From Gaiellasilicea sp963784895 (lineage in GTDB: Bacteria > Actinomycetota > Thermoleophilia > Gaiellales > Gaiellaceae): a stretch of DNA of 64,000 nt. The notes under the pieces are model-generated. The model ran no database searches. It was not told the origin of the DNA and saw only the letters and a program-made list of their open reading frames with translations. Positions 25,181 to 33,372 of the stretch are shown in pieces. Numbering within the stretch: position 1 is the first letter of the stretch; each line of letters starts with the position of its first letter. Both the position numbers and the translations under genes were made by a program. The DNA is taken from NCBI GenBank assembly GCA_963784895.1, contig CAWATM010000004.1, positions 1 to 64,000 of the forward strand, read 5' to 3'.

Positions 25181-25855
25181 GTGCTCGTCCGCAGTTGGAA
25201 CCTCTTCCACGGCCGCACGTCGCCGTCGGGAGGCCGGGTACGGCTCCGGGAGATGGTCGAGCTGGCGTCGCAGGACGGGCCGGACGTGCTCTGCCTGCAG
25301 GAGCTGCCGCTGTGGGCGCTCCCGCAGCTCGGCGGCTGGAGCGAGATGACCGTGCTGGTGGCGGTCGCGAAGCGCAGCTTCGTTCCGCGGCGACTCGGCG
25401 GCTTTCTCCAGCGGCTCGACCCGACGCGGTTCCGCTCCGGCGTCACCGGCCAGGCCAACGCGATCCTGCTCGCACCGACGCTCGTCCCGCTCGAGCACCG
25501 CACGGTGCGCGTCAGCGAGCGCGGCCGCGAGCGGCGGGTCTGCCACGCCGTCCGGCTGGAGGGGATCGTGATCGGGAACGTGCACGCCACGAACGAGTTC
25601 AAGCGGCCGGAGGTGCCGCGCGCCGAGCTCAAGCGCGCCCACGGGCTCGTGGACAGCCTGGCGGCGCCCGGGGAGGGTCGCGTGCTCGCGGGCGACTTCA
25701 ACCTCCGCGATCCCGACCTGCCGGGGCCGAACATCGACCACATCGTCGTCGCCGGGATCGAGCACGGGCCGCTCGAGGTCTGGCCGGACGAGCGCCGCCT
25801 GCACAATGGCGCGGTGCTCTCCGACCACGCTCCCGTCGAGATGAGGATCGGATGA
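25181..25855 (+). CDS. Endonuclease/exonuclease/phosphatase family protein
   Basis: This protein of about 224 residues has the EEP fold: VRSWNLFHGRT at the start, DVLCLQELPLW (metal Glu), VIGNVHATNEF, VLAGDFNLRDPDLPG and a C-terminal IDHIVVAG with LSDHAPVEMRIG (catalytic His). The family cuts phosphodiesters in DNA, RNA, lipids or inositol phosphates; the substrate here is unknown. GTG at 25181 lies 11 bases after GGAAGGAG within the palindrome. It is divergent from the GT4 operon, and its stop overlaps the next ATG (ATGA). Confidence 0.85.
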   Translation: MLVRSWNLFHGRTSPSGGRVRLREMVELASQDGPDVLCLQELPLWALPQLGGWSEMTVLVAVAKRSFVPRRLGGFLQRLDPTRFRSGVTGQANAILLAPTLVPLEHRTVRVSERGRERRVCHAVRLEGIVIGNVHATNEFKRPEVPRAELKRAHGLVDSLAAPGEGRVLAGDFNLRDPDLPGPNIDHIVVAGIEHGPLEVWPDERRLHNGAVLSDHAPVEMRIG

Positions 25856-26905
25856 CGCCCGAGGAGGGTCGGTCGCTCTTCCCGGTGCTCGAGCGTCTCG
25901 CATACCTGAACGCAGGGACGTTCGGCCCGCTCGCGCGCCCGACCGCGGCGGCGGTGCAGGCGCAGCTCGACGGCGATCTCGCCGACGGCCGCTTCGGCAA
26001 GGAGTACTTCGAGCGGATGCTCGAGCTGCGCAGGCAGGCGCGCGCCGTGCTCGGCGCGCTCGTCGGCGCCGAGCCGGGGCTGGTGTCGCTGACCGGGTCG
26101 ACCACCGACGGCTGCAACATCGTGCTCGCCGGGCTCGAGCTCCAACCGGAGGACGAGATCGTCACGACGTCGGAGGAGCACTTCGGCCTGATCGGGCCGC
26201 TGCACACGAGCGGCGCCCGCGTGATCGTCGTCGAGCCGGACGCGGATGCGATCGCCGCCGCCGTGACACAGCGCACGAAGCTGCTCGCCCTCTCGCAGGT
26301 GCTCTGGACGAGCGGCCGGCTGCTGCCGGTCCGCGAGCTGCGTGAGCAGACGGGGGTGCCGGTGCTGGTCGACGGCGCCCAGTCGGTGGGCGCGATCCCC
26401 GTCACCGCAGCGGGTCTCGACTTCCTGACCGTCTCCGGCCAGAAGTGGCTGTGCGGGCCGGACTCGACGGGTGCGCTCGTCGTCGCCGACCCGGAGCGCC
26501 TGCGCGTCGCCCGCCCGAGTTACTTCTCGCAGACGGCCCACGAGCCCTCAGGGAGCTTCGCGCCTGCCGAGGGCGCGGCGCGCTTCGACCCCGGCTGGCT
26601 CTCGAGCGCAGTCCTCTCGGGGCTGCTCGCTGCGATCGAGGTGCGGCCGGACTGGGCCTACGAGCACGCCGCCGGACAGCGCCGCGCGCTGTCGCGAGTT
26701 GCTCGCGCCGCTCGTCGACGTCGTCCCCGGCGGGGCGTCGCTCATTGCCTTCCGGCACGAGGATCCGCCCGCGCTCGTGGCCAGGCTGGCGCAGGCCGGC
26801 GTCGTCGTCCGCGAGATCCCGAAGACGGGGCTCGTCCGGGTCTCCTGCGGCTGGTGGACGAACGAGGACGACCTCGGCCGTCTCGCAGCTGCGGTCGCGG
26901 CCTGA
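25852..26905 (+). pseudogene. Class V aminotransferase (SufS/CsdA-like fold), frameshifted
   Basis: The first about 280 codons encode a class V PLP enzyme: LAYLNAGTFGPLARPTAAAV, LTGSTTDGCNIVLAGLEL, VDGAQSVGAIPV, and the PLP Lys in LTVSGQKWLCGPDSTGAL. Near 26690, after AYEHAAGQRRA, the frame changes; the C-terminal part (CRELLAPLVDVVPGGASLIA and PKTGLVRVSCGWWTNEDDL) is in another frame up to a TGA at 26903. The length of 1054 bases is one over a multiple of three; one base removed restores about 350 residues. Desulfurase, lyase or isopenicillin-epimerase-like activity is possible. It is coupled to the upstream EEP gene. Confidence 0.85.
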
Positions 26906-26911
26906 CGGGGC

Positions 26912-26917
26912 TACTGT
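26912..26917 (+). promoter_or_regulatory. Leaderless -10 box
   Basis: TACTGT is followed by six bases and the ATG at 26924 with no Shine-Dalgarno, placing the transcript start at the start codon. Confidence 0.5.
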
Positions 26918-26923
26918 GACGCG

Positions 26924-29080
26924 ATGCGCGCCCTGGGGGGTCTCGGAGCGGTGCTGGCGGCCCTCCTCGTCGCGGGGAGCGGCTCCGGCCGTGCCGCGCC
27001 GGGTGAGCCCTTCTTCGTCGGCTTCTCGGAGGATCTGCCGAAGGAGATCGGCGTGGATGCCGTCGCACCGGCCGCAGAGCTCGGCGGCACCGCGTTCAGG
27101 CTGACGACCGCCTGGACGCCCGGCCGGACGGCGATCCCGGCGTCAGAGGCGACCAAGCTGAGCCGGGCCGTTGCCGCCGCGGCCGGCCAGCGGATCGTGC
27201 TCGCGATCTACGGCGAGAGCGGCACCGACGCGCCGCAGAGTGAAGTCGCCCGCGACGCCTACTGCGCCTACGTCGGCACCGTGCTCGCGACGTATCCCAG
27301 CATTCGCGACGTCGTGATCTGGAACGAGCCGAACAAGCGGCTCTTCTGGAATCCCCAAGCGGGAGCACCCGCTGCCTACGAGGCGCTCCTCGCCCGCTGC
27401 TACGCGACGCTTCCCGCGCCGGTGAACGTGATCGGCTTCGCGCTCTCGTCGACGGGAAACGACGACGCCCTCTCGACCTCGCCGGGCGCGTTCATTCGCG
27501 GCGTCGGCGACGCGTACCGGGCAAACGGGCGCACGGGCCGGATCCTCGACACGGTCGCCCACCATCCCTACGGCCTCGACGCCGCCGAGCGGCCCTGGCG
27601 GAAGCACATCGCCGCCAAGCCGATCGGCATGGGTGACTGGAACAAGCTGATGTTCAACCTCTTTCGAGCCTTCGACGGGACGGGCCAGCCGGTCCCGGGA
27701 GCTGAGGACGTGCGGCTTTGGTACACGGAATCGGGCGTCCAGACCTCGATCGACGCCGGCAAGCCCGGCTACTCGGGCGCCGAGAACGTGTCGACCGTCC
27801 CGGACGACGCAGGCGGAGAACCCGAGTCGCCTGCGCCCGCCGACACGAGCAACGCGCCCGACCAGTCGACCCAGGCGCTCGACGCAATCCGACTCGCTGC
27901 CTGTCAGCCGTTCGTGACCGCGTACTTCAACTTCCTGCTCGCCGACGAGCCGGTGCTCGCGGGCTGGCAGTCCGGGCCGCTGTGGATCGACCGCACCCGC
28001 AAGGACTCGTGGCCCGCGTTCCGGCAGGCGATCGCGGCCGCGACGACAGGCAGCGTCGACTGCGGTGCGCTCAAGGGCGGCCGGCCGAGCCCCGACTTCC
28101 TGCCGCCGGCCATCCCGACCGGTCTCACCGGCGCAGCCCAGGCCGAGCCGATGCGGGTCGAGCTCTCCTGGAGCGCCGCTCCCGACGACACGGGTCCGGT
28201 CGCCTATCGCGTCTTTCGGAACGGCGCGCACGTCGGAACCTCGACCGAGACCAGTTGGACGAACGCAAGCGTCGCCCCGGAGACCACCTACACATACGCG
28301 GTGCGCGCGATCGACGCGGCCGGCAACCTCGGCGACGCGTCGGCGTCCGTGACGGTCACGACACCGGCCGCGCCCGTTCCCGCGCCGGTGCCGGCCGGAG
28401 GAGGAGGAGGAGGAGGAGGAGGAGGAGGAGGAGGAGGCGCGCTGCCGCCCGACCTCGGCGTCGCGCTCGCGACCACGCCCGGCCGGCCCGTCGCCGGGAC
28501 GCCAGTCGACGCCGTCGTGACGGTGTTCAACGACGCGGCTGCCGGAACCGCGGAGGCGGTCTCGGTCGTGATCGAGCTGCCCGCCGGCTCGGTCGTCCTC
28601 GGCCCCGTTGCCTACGAACGGGGCTCCGGCTGCACCGTCGGAACGTCGATCACATGCGCGCTCGACTTCCTTCCCGGCGGTTGGTCGACCCCTCTGCGGC
28701 TGCGCGTCGCACCTGGCGCCGGCACCTTGGTGGTCGGCGTCTCGACGGCCTCGGGGGAGCCCGACGTGAGCGACAACCGGGTCATGGTCGAGGTGGTCGC
28801 GCCGCCCGTCGTGGCGCCGAGACCGCTCGAGCCGCCACGCCCGCCCGGTCGATTGGCCTTTCGGATCCGGCACGGAACGCTGACCCTCGCCTGGACGGCG
28901 AGTCCCGACCGCGCCCGCGTCAGCATGTACGCGATCTTCCGGGACGGCGTGCTCAGACGCAGCGGGCGCACGCTCGTCTACCGCGAGCGGGCGCTGCGTG
29001 GCCGGCATGTCTATTCGGTTCGCGCGATCGCCGCCGACGGCCGGCGCAGCGTCGCGAAACGCGTCGTCGTAACGCGCTAG
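26924..29080 (+). CDS. Secreted clan-A glycosidase-like protein with FnIII and DUF11-like domains
   Basis: This 718-residue protein starts with a signal peptide (LGAVLAALLVAGSGSGRAAP). Residues about 30-375 resemble a GH39/GH5-type TIM barrel, with a probable acid/base in DVVIWNEPNK and a probable nucleophile in RLWYTESGVQT. A fibronectin type III domain follows (about 385-485). Next come a linker of 14 glycines, a DUF11-like beta domain (about 505-625) and a C-terminal FnIII-like module (WTASPDRARVSMYAIFRDG). It probably acts outside the cell on a polysaccharide. The hydrolase assignment rests only on the two Glu motifs. Confidence 0.8.
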   Translation: MRALGGLGAVLAALLVAGSGSGRAAPGEPFFVGFSEDLPKEIGVDAVAPAAELGGTAFRLTTAWTPGRTAIPASEATKLSRAVAAAAGQRIVLAIYGESGTDAPQSEVARDAYCAYVGTVLATYPSIRDVVIWNEPNKRLFWNPQAGAPAAYEALLARCYATLPAPVNVIGFALSSTGNDDALSTSPGAFIRGVGDAYRANGRTGRILDTVAHHPYGLDAAERPWRKHIAAKPIGMGDWNKLMFNLFRAFDGTGQPVPGAEDVRLWYTESGVQTSIDAGKPGYSGAENVSTVPDDAGGEPESPAPADTSNAPDQSTQALDAIRLAACQPFVTAYFNFLLADEPVLAGWQSGPLWIDRTRKDSWPAFRQAIAAATTGSVDCGALKGGRPSPDFLPPAIPTGLTGAAQAEPMRVELSWSAAPDDTGPVAYRVFRNGAHVGTSTETSWTNASVAPETTYTYAVRAIDAAGNLGDASASVTVTTPAAPVPAPVPAGGGGGGGGGGGGGGALPPDLGVALATTPGRPVAGTPVDAVVTVFNDAAAGTAEAVSVVIELPAGSVVLGPVAYERGSGCTVGTSITCALDFLPGGWSTPLRLRVAPGAGTLVVGVSTASGEPDVSDNRVMVEVVAPPVVAPRPLEPPRPPGRLAFRIRHGTLTLAWTASPDRARVSMYAIFRDGVLRRSGRTLVYRERALRGRHVYSVRAIAADGRRSVAKRVVVTR
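28397..28437 (+). repeat. (GGA)13 microsatellite encoding poly-Gly linker
   Basis: Thirteen GGA codons and a final GGC encode 14 consecutive glycines between the FnIII and DUF11-like domains. Being trinucleotide, changes in copy number keep the frame and only alter the linker length. Confidence 0.95.
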
Positions 29081-29652
29081 GCAGCGTCGGCCGCGGTCCG
29101 CAGCCCGAGCTCCTTCGCGATCGGCTGTAGCGCGGCAACGACGTTCGCGATGTGCTCGTCCAGCTCGATGCCGATCAGCTCGGCGCCCGCGTAGACCTCG
29201 TCGCGGTGGACGCCGGCGGCGAACGACGGCTGCTTCAGCTTCTTCTTCACCGACTTCGGCTCCAGCCCGTCGAGCCCCGCCGGGCGCACGAGCCCGCAGG
29301 CGTGGACGAATCCGGAGAGCTCGTCACAGGCGAAGAGCGTCTTCTTCAGCATCGTGTCGCGGGGCAGCTGGAGGTGCTCGGCGTGCGAGAGGATCGCCTC
29401 GATCACCTCCTCGGAGTAGCCCTCCTCGCGCAGGATCGCGGCGCCGTCCTGGGGATGCTTGTCGAGCGTGGGGTGGATCTCGTAGTCGAAGTCGTGCAGC
29501 AGCGCGACGACGCCCCAGAGCTCCTCGTCCTCGCCGAGCCGCTGCGCGTACGACCGTGTCGACGCTTCGACGGCGAGCGCGTGCCGGAGCAATGACTCGC
29601 TCTTCGTGTACGTCGTCAGCGTCTGCCACGCTGTGTCTCGCGTCGGCCCCAT
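29077..29652 (-). CDS. HD-domain protein (predicted metal-dependent phosphohydrolase)
   Basis: This 191-residue protein has an HD domain: H24 in LLRHALAVEAS, the HD pair in VVALLHDFDYEIHPTLDKHP and further His in ILSHAEHLQLPRD. Such small HDIG-type proteins hydrolyse phosphate esters or nucleotides; the substrate is unknown. It overlaps the stop of the convergent GH/FnIII gene by four bases. It is divergent from murA, and TATCGT on the minus strand, overlapping the murA TACGAT, may be its -10 box. Confidence 0.85.
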   Translation of the reverse strand: MGPTRDTAWQTLTTYTKSESLLRHALAVEASTRSYAQRLGEDEELWGVVALLHDFDYEIHPTLDKHPQDGAAILREEGYSEEVIEAILSHAEHLQLPRDTMLKKTLFACDELSGFVHACGLVRPAGLDGLEPKSVKKKLKQPSFAAGVHRDEVYAGAELIGIELDEHIANVVAALQPIAKELGLRTAADAA

Positions 29653-29659
29653 CGGCCGA

Positions 29660-29667
29660 CTACGATA
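29660..29667. promoter_or_regulatory. Shared -10 region of the murA and HD-domain genes
   Basis: The sequence CTACGATA reads TACGAT on the plus strand (10 bases before the murA GTG) and TATCGT on the minus strand (9 bases before the HD-gene ATG). The two -10 boxes would overlap, so the promoters may exclude each other. No other element is visible in the 24-bp gap. Confidence 0.4.
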
Positions 29668-29676
29668 CCCCGCCTC

Positions 29677-30984
29677 GTGAGCGCCACTACGCTAGCCACC
29701 GGTATGCAGGCCTTCGTGATCGAGGGCGGGCGACCGCTCAGCGGCACCGTCCGCGCGGCCGGGAACAAGAACGGGGCGCTGCCGATCCTGGCCGCCACCG
29801 TGCTCGCGTCCGAGCCGGTGCAGCTGACGAACGTGCCGCGGATCCGCGACGTGCAGACGATGGTCGAGCTGCTGATCGACATCGGCGCCGACGCGGAGTG
29901 GCTGGGCGAGAACGAGATCAGGATCGACCCCATCGGGGTGCACAAGGCCGAGCTCGACGAGGAGCTCTGCCGCCGCATTCGCGCCTCGTTCCTGCTCGCC
30001 GGCCCGCTGCTCGCGCGGCTCGGCAGCGCGATCGTGCCCCCGCCAGGCGGCGACGTGATCGGCCGCCGGCGGCTCGACCCGCACATCCATGGTCTGGCCG
30101 AGCTCGGCGTCGAGATCGACGTCAACGGCCGCTTCGAGATGCGGGCGCCGAAGCTCCGCGGCAAGGCGATCTTCCTCGACGAGGCGAGCGTGATGGCGAC
30201 CGAGAACGTCGTCATGGCGGCCGTGCTCGCCGAGGGGGAGACCGTGATCGGGAACGCGGCCTGCGAGCCGCACGTCCAGGATCTCTGCCGCTTTCTCGTG
30301 TCGCTCGGCGCGCAGATCGAGGGGATCGAGTCGAACGTGCTCCGCATCCACGGCGTCACCGAGCTGCACGGCGGCGACTGGCGCGTCGCGCCCGAGCACA
30401 TCGAGGTCGGCAGCTTCATCGGCCTCGCTGCCGCGACGGGCGGCGACGTCACGATCGAGCATGTCGAGCCCAGGGACCTCGTCTCGATCCTGCCCGCGTT
30501 CACGCGTCTCGGGGTCCACGTCGAGGTGGGGGAGTCGACGGTGCGCGTGCCGCCGGGCCAGGAGCTCCTGATCCAGGACGATCTCGGCGGCCAGATCCCG
30601 AAGATCGAGGACGGCCCGTGGCCCGCGTTCCCGGCCGACCTGACCTCGATCGCGGTCGTGACGGCGACCCAGGCGCACGGCACCGTGCTCGTGTTCGAGA
30701 AGATGTTCGAGAGCCGCCTCTTCTTCGTCGACAAGCTCGTCGGCATGGGCGCCAGGATCATCCTCTGCGACCCGCATCGCGTCGTCGTCACCGGCCCCGC
30801 GCAGCTGTACGGGGAGCGGCTGACGAGTCCCGACATCCGCGCCGGCATGGCGCTGCTGATCGCGGCGCTCTGTGCGGAGGGGACGTCGACGATCGGCAAC
30901 GTCGGCGAGATCGACCGCGGCTACGAGCGGATCGACGAGCGCCTGCGCGGGCTCGGCGCCTCGATCGAACGCGTCGAGACCTAA
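29677..30984 (+). CDS. murA: UDP-N-acetylglucosamine 1-carboxyvinyltransferase (Asp-type)
   Basis: This 435-residue protein is a full MurA: GTVRAAGNKNGALPILAATV (PEP/UDP-GlcNAc Lys-Asn pair at about 31-32), EASVMATENVVMAAVLAEG and the C-terminal GYERIDERLRGLGA. It adds enolpyruvate to UDP-GlcNAc, the first committed step of peptidoglycan synthesis. The catalytic loop reads PPPGGDVIGRRRLDPH: Asp126 stands where the E. coli enzyme has Cys115, as in mycobacterial MurA, which predicts fosfomycin insensitivity. The start is GTG at 29677, with an ATG at 29704 as alternative. It overlaps the convergent subtilase by four bases. Confidence 0.95.
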   Translation: MSATTLATGMQAFVIEGGRPLSGTVRAAGNKNGALPILAATVLASEPVQLTNVPRIRDVQTMVELLIDIGADAEWLGENEIRIDPIGVHKAELDEELCRRIRASFLLAGPLLARLGSAIVPPPGGDVIGRRRLDPHIHGLAELGVEIDVNGRFEMRAPKLRGKAIFLDEASVMATENVVMAAVLAEGETVIGNAACEPHVQDLCRFLVSLGAQIEGIESNVLRIHGVTELHGGDWRVAPEHIEVGSFIGLAAATGGDVTIEHVEPRDLVSILPAFTRLGVHVEVGESTVRVPPGQELLIQDDLGGQIPKIEDGPWPAFPADLTSIAVVTATQAHGTVLVFEKMFESRLFFVDKLVGMGARIILCDPHRVVVTGPAQLYGERLTSPDIRAGMALLIAALCAEGTSTIGNVGEIDRGYERIDERLRGLGASIERVET

Positions 30985-32309
30985 CTCGGCACGAGCGCGC
31001 CCTCGGTTCCGCGGACAGAGGCCGGAGGCGACACCGGCGCTGCCGACGTCGACTGCGCCTGCGCCACAGCGGCCGCGACGTCGAGGACGCCGTAGCCGAG
31101 CTCGGCGTTCCAGCTGCCGTGCCCGGAGGCGGTCTGCTCGAGGATCGAAGCCACCTGCGCAGCGCGCAACAACGGGTTCGCGGCCCAGACGAGCGCGGCC
31201 GCGCCCGTGACCTGAGGCGCTGCGAACGAGGTGCCGCTGCCGTAGCCGTACTCGCCGCCGAGCGCGCCTGGGAGGGGCGTGCGCGGGTACCGGGCCTGCG
31301 GCGACGACGACGAGAGGGCACTGAAGACGTCCGCTCCTGGTGCGGCGAGGGAAACGTGCGAGCCCGTGGCCGAGAACGCGGCCCGGCCGCCTTCGCGCGT
31401 CGACGCGGCGACCGAGAGGCCGCGCCCGCCGACGCCCTTGGAGCCGACCGGCTGCAACAGCGCGGCCGGATACTCGACCGTGTTCCCGCGGTAGTAGCCG
31501 TTTCCGACGGCGGCGACGAGGAGCACGCCCTTCGAAACCGCATACTCGACGGCGCGCTTCTCGATCGAGGAGGTCGTCGAGCCGCCGAGGCTGAGGTTGA
31601 CGATCCTCGCGCCGTGGTCGACGGCGTAGACGATTGCGGCGGCCTCGTCGACATCCGTGAAGGAGCCGCCCGCGCTCCCGGCCTGCACGATCATCAGCCC
31701 GGCGTCGCCGCCGACGCCGGCGACTCCATCTCCGTTCGTCGACGACCCGGCGGCCAGAGCCGCGACGAAGGTGCCGTGCCCGTTGGCGTCGGCGACGTCG
31801 CCGCGCCGAGTCCGGACGCTGTAGGTGTGCGGTACCTTCGCGGCCAGGTCCGGGGCGCCGAGGTCGGCACCCGTGTCGATCACCGCGATCGTGAATCCCG
31901 CGGCGGCCTGGGCGACCGCCGCGGGAACTTGGTCGACTCGGACGGCCGCGTACTGCCATTGCAACGGCGCGGCAGGTGCGGGCAAGGCAAGGGCGGGCTC
32001 GACGAGCGATCGTCGAGCCGCCGCCCGCTCGACCCCGGTGATCCCCGGCTCCGCCCCGATCCTCCGCGCAAAGCGCTCGACGCTCCCCCGCGGGCGCACC
32101 TCGGCAACGCGGAGCGCCGGGAGGCGCCGCACGAGCTCGGCCGGGTGGTGCTCGAGCGCGGCAACCAGCGCGCGATCGCTCGCGTAGGCGACAACGGCGG
32201 TGCCGGACGGCCGGACGGCCGGGGTGCCCGGGTCGGGCGCGCCCAGGGCGGAGCCGGCGAGCGCAAGGACCGCCGTCATGGCCAGGCACGACGCTTTCAC
32301 GAGCCGCAT
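30981..32309 (-). CDS. Secreted S8 (subtilisin-like) serine protease
   Basis: This 442-residue protein has a signal peptide (MTAVLALAGSALGAPD), a pro-region of about 100 residues and a subtilase domain with the triad Asp in TIAVIDTGADL, His in DANGHGTFVAALAAG and Ser in GYGSGTSFAAPQVTGAA, plus the oxyanion Asn in LVAAVGNGYY. It is probably exported and self-activated. There is no cell-wall anchor or C-terminal membrane segment. It stands alone, between murA and the HisB-like gene, transcribed away from the latter. Confidence 0.93.
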   Translation of the reverse strand: MRLVKASCLAMTAVLALAGSALGAPDPGTPAVRPSGTAVVAYASDRALVAALEHHPAELVRRLPALRVAEVRPRGSVERFARRIGAEPGITGVERAAARRSLVEPALALPAPAAPLQWQYAAVRVDQVPAAVAQAAAGFTIAVIDTGADLGAPDLAAKVPHTYSVRTRRGDVADANGHGTFVAALAAGSSTNGDGVAGVGGDAGLMIVQAGSAGGSFTDVDEAAAIVYAVDHGARIVNLSLGGSTTSSIEKRAVEYAVSKGVLLVAAVGNGYYRGNTVEYPAALLQPVGSKGVGGRGLSVAASTREGGRAAFSATGSHVSLAAPGADVFSALSSSSPQARYPRTPLPGALGGEYGYGSGTSFAAPQVTGAAALVWAANPLLRAAQVASILEQTASGHGSWNAELGYGVLDVAAAVAQAQSTSAAPVSPPASVRGTEGALVPS

Positions 32310-32391
32310 CCAGATCTCCCTGATCTGATGAAACCTTCGAACCCGTCGGATGATGCGCGATTTCGCGGGAGTTGAGTACCCCTCGATTCGT

Positions 32392-32397
32392 TAGTCT
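32392..32397 (+). promoter_or_regulatory. Leaderless -10 box of the HisB-like gene
   Basis: TAGTCT is followed by seven bases and the ATG at 32405, with no Shine-Dalgarno. Confidence 0.5.
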
Positions 32398-32404
32398 CGC
32401 GGCC

Positions 32405-32890
32405 ATGAGCGCCCGGATCGCGCCCGGTGGTGGGAGCTCCAACGTCGCCACCGGCATCCCTGTTCTCGACCACCTGCTCGAGCAGCTCGCCCACAGCGGC
32501 GGCTTCGAGCTCGTCCTGGAGCTGCCGCCGGGAGAGGGCGAGGCGGAGGTCGCCGCGGCCGGCGCCGCGCTCGGAGAGTCGTTTGCCGACGCGCTGCGCG
32601 CGGACGGACTACCGGGCCACGGCTCTGCGTTCATGCCCGCGGAGGAAGCGCTCGCGCAGATCGTCTTCGAGGTCTCCGACCTGCCGCTCGTCCACAGCAA
32701 CGTCGACCTGACCGAGGCACACGCCGGGGGTCTCGGCGGCGACCTGGCCGCGCGCTTCCTCGACGCGTTCGCGGAGGCGGCGGGCGTGACGCTGCACGTC
32801 CGGCTGATCGACGGCGAGGACTCGCGCCACGTGCTCGAAGCCATCTTCAAGGCCCTGGGCGCCGCGCTGGCCAACGCGTGCACACGATGA
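32405..32890 (+). CDS. Degenerate paralogue of imidazoleglycerol-phosphate dehydratase
   Basis: This 161-residue protein aligns with HisB in order: ATGIPVLDHLLEQLAHSGGF (HisB: TGIPFLDHML...HG), a region where HisB has DHHTxED but this protein reads EAEVAAAGAALGESF, FMPAEEALAQIVFEVSDLPL (HisB: PMDEALA), and GEDSRHVLEAIFKALGAALA (HisB: G.NxHHxxEAxFKAxARAL). The Mn-binding His residues are largely lost and the N-terminal strand with the RxTxET motif is missing (HisB is about 195 residues). So it has the fold but probably not the dehydratase activity. No other his gene is near; ridA follows 89 bases downstream. The function is unknown. Confidence 0.7.
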   Translation: MSARIAPGGGSSNVATGIPVLDHLLEQLAHSGGFELVLELPPGEGEAEVAAAGAALGESFADALRADGLPGHGSAFMPAEEALAQIVFEVSDLPLVHSNVDLTEAHAGGLGGDLAARFLDAFAEAAGVTLHVRLIDGEDSRHVLEAIFKALGAALANACTR

Positions 32891-32979
32891 GCATCCGCAG
32901 AAGCCGATGTTCATCCCGCGAGGATCACTGAAGTGCCGCGCTTCGCGGCCATCCCGTCCACGAGCCTCGAGGAGAGCAC

Positions 32980-33366
32980 ATGCCCGAGAAGGAGATCGTC
33001 CGCACCGAGCGCGCGCCCGCGCCCTTCCAGGGAGCGCCGTACAACCAGGCCGTGAAGGCAGCAGGGCTCGTCTTCGTCGCCGGCCAGCTTGGCCTGCGGC
33101 CGGGCGACAAGGAGCCTGTCGAGGGGATCAGCGCCCAGACGGAGCAGGTCATGCAGAACCTGAGCGCGATCCTCGAGGAGGCCGGCAGCGGCCTCGATCG
33201 GCTCGTGAAGACGACCGTCTTCCTTCAGGACCTTGGCGACTTCGCCGCGATGAACGAGGTCTACGCCGCCCATGTCGGCGGCGCTCCACCCGCACGGTCC
33301 ACCGTCGAGGTCGCGAAGCTTCCCACGGGCGCCCTCGTCGAGATCGAGGGCGTAGCGCTGCTCTAG
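32980..33366 (+). CDS. ridA: RidA family enamine/imine deaminase
   Basis: This 128-residue protein is a typical RidA (YjgF/L-PSP): PYNQAVKAAGLVFVAGQLGL, the middle helix TEQVMQNLSAILEEAGSGL and the signature PPARSTVEVAKLPTGALVEI with the active-site Arg and Glu. RidA trimers hydrolyse reactive 2-aminoacrylate-type enamines released by PLP enzymes, protecting other PLP enzymes. It lies near the PLP-homeostasis gene yggS. A GAGGAG Shine-Dalgarno precedes the ATG. Confidence 0.9.
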   Translation: MPEKEIVRTERAPAPFQGAPYNQAVKAAGLVFVAGQLGLRPGDKEPVEGISAQTEQVMQNLSAILEEAGSGLDRLVKTTVFLQDLGDFAAMNEVYAAHVGGAPPARSTVEVAKLPTGALVEIEGVALL

Positions 33367-33372
33367 TCCACA

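Noticed and set aside
28397..28437. GGA run considered as a phase-variation switch or CRISPR-like repeat
   Set aside because: The unit is three bases, so slippage cannot shift the frame, and there are no spacers.
29692..32883. A 1063-codon minus-strand frame across murA, the subtilase and the HisB-like gene
   Set aside because: It crosses three well-supported genes and translates to low-complexity Arg/Ala/Gly sequence.
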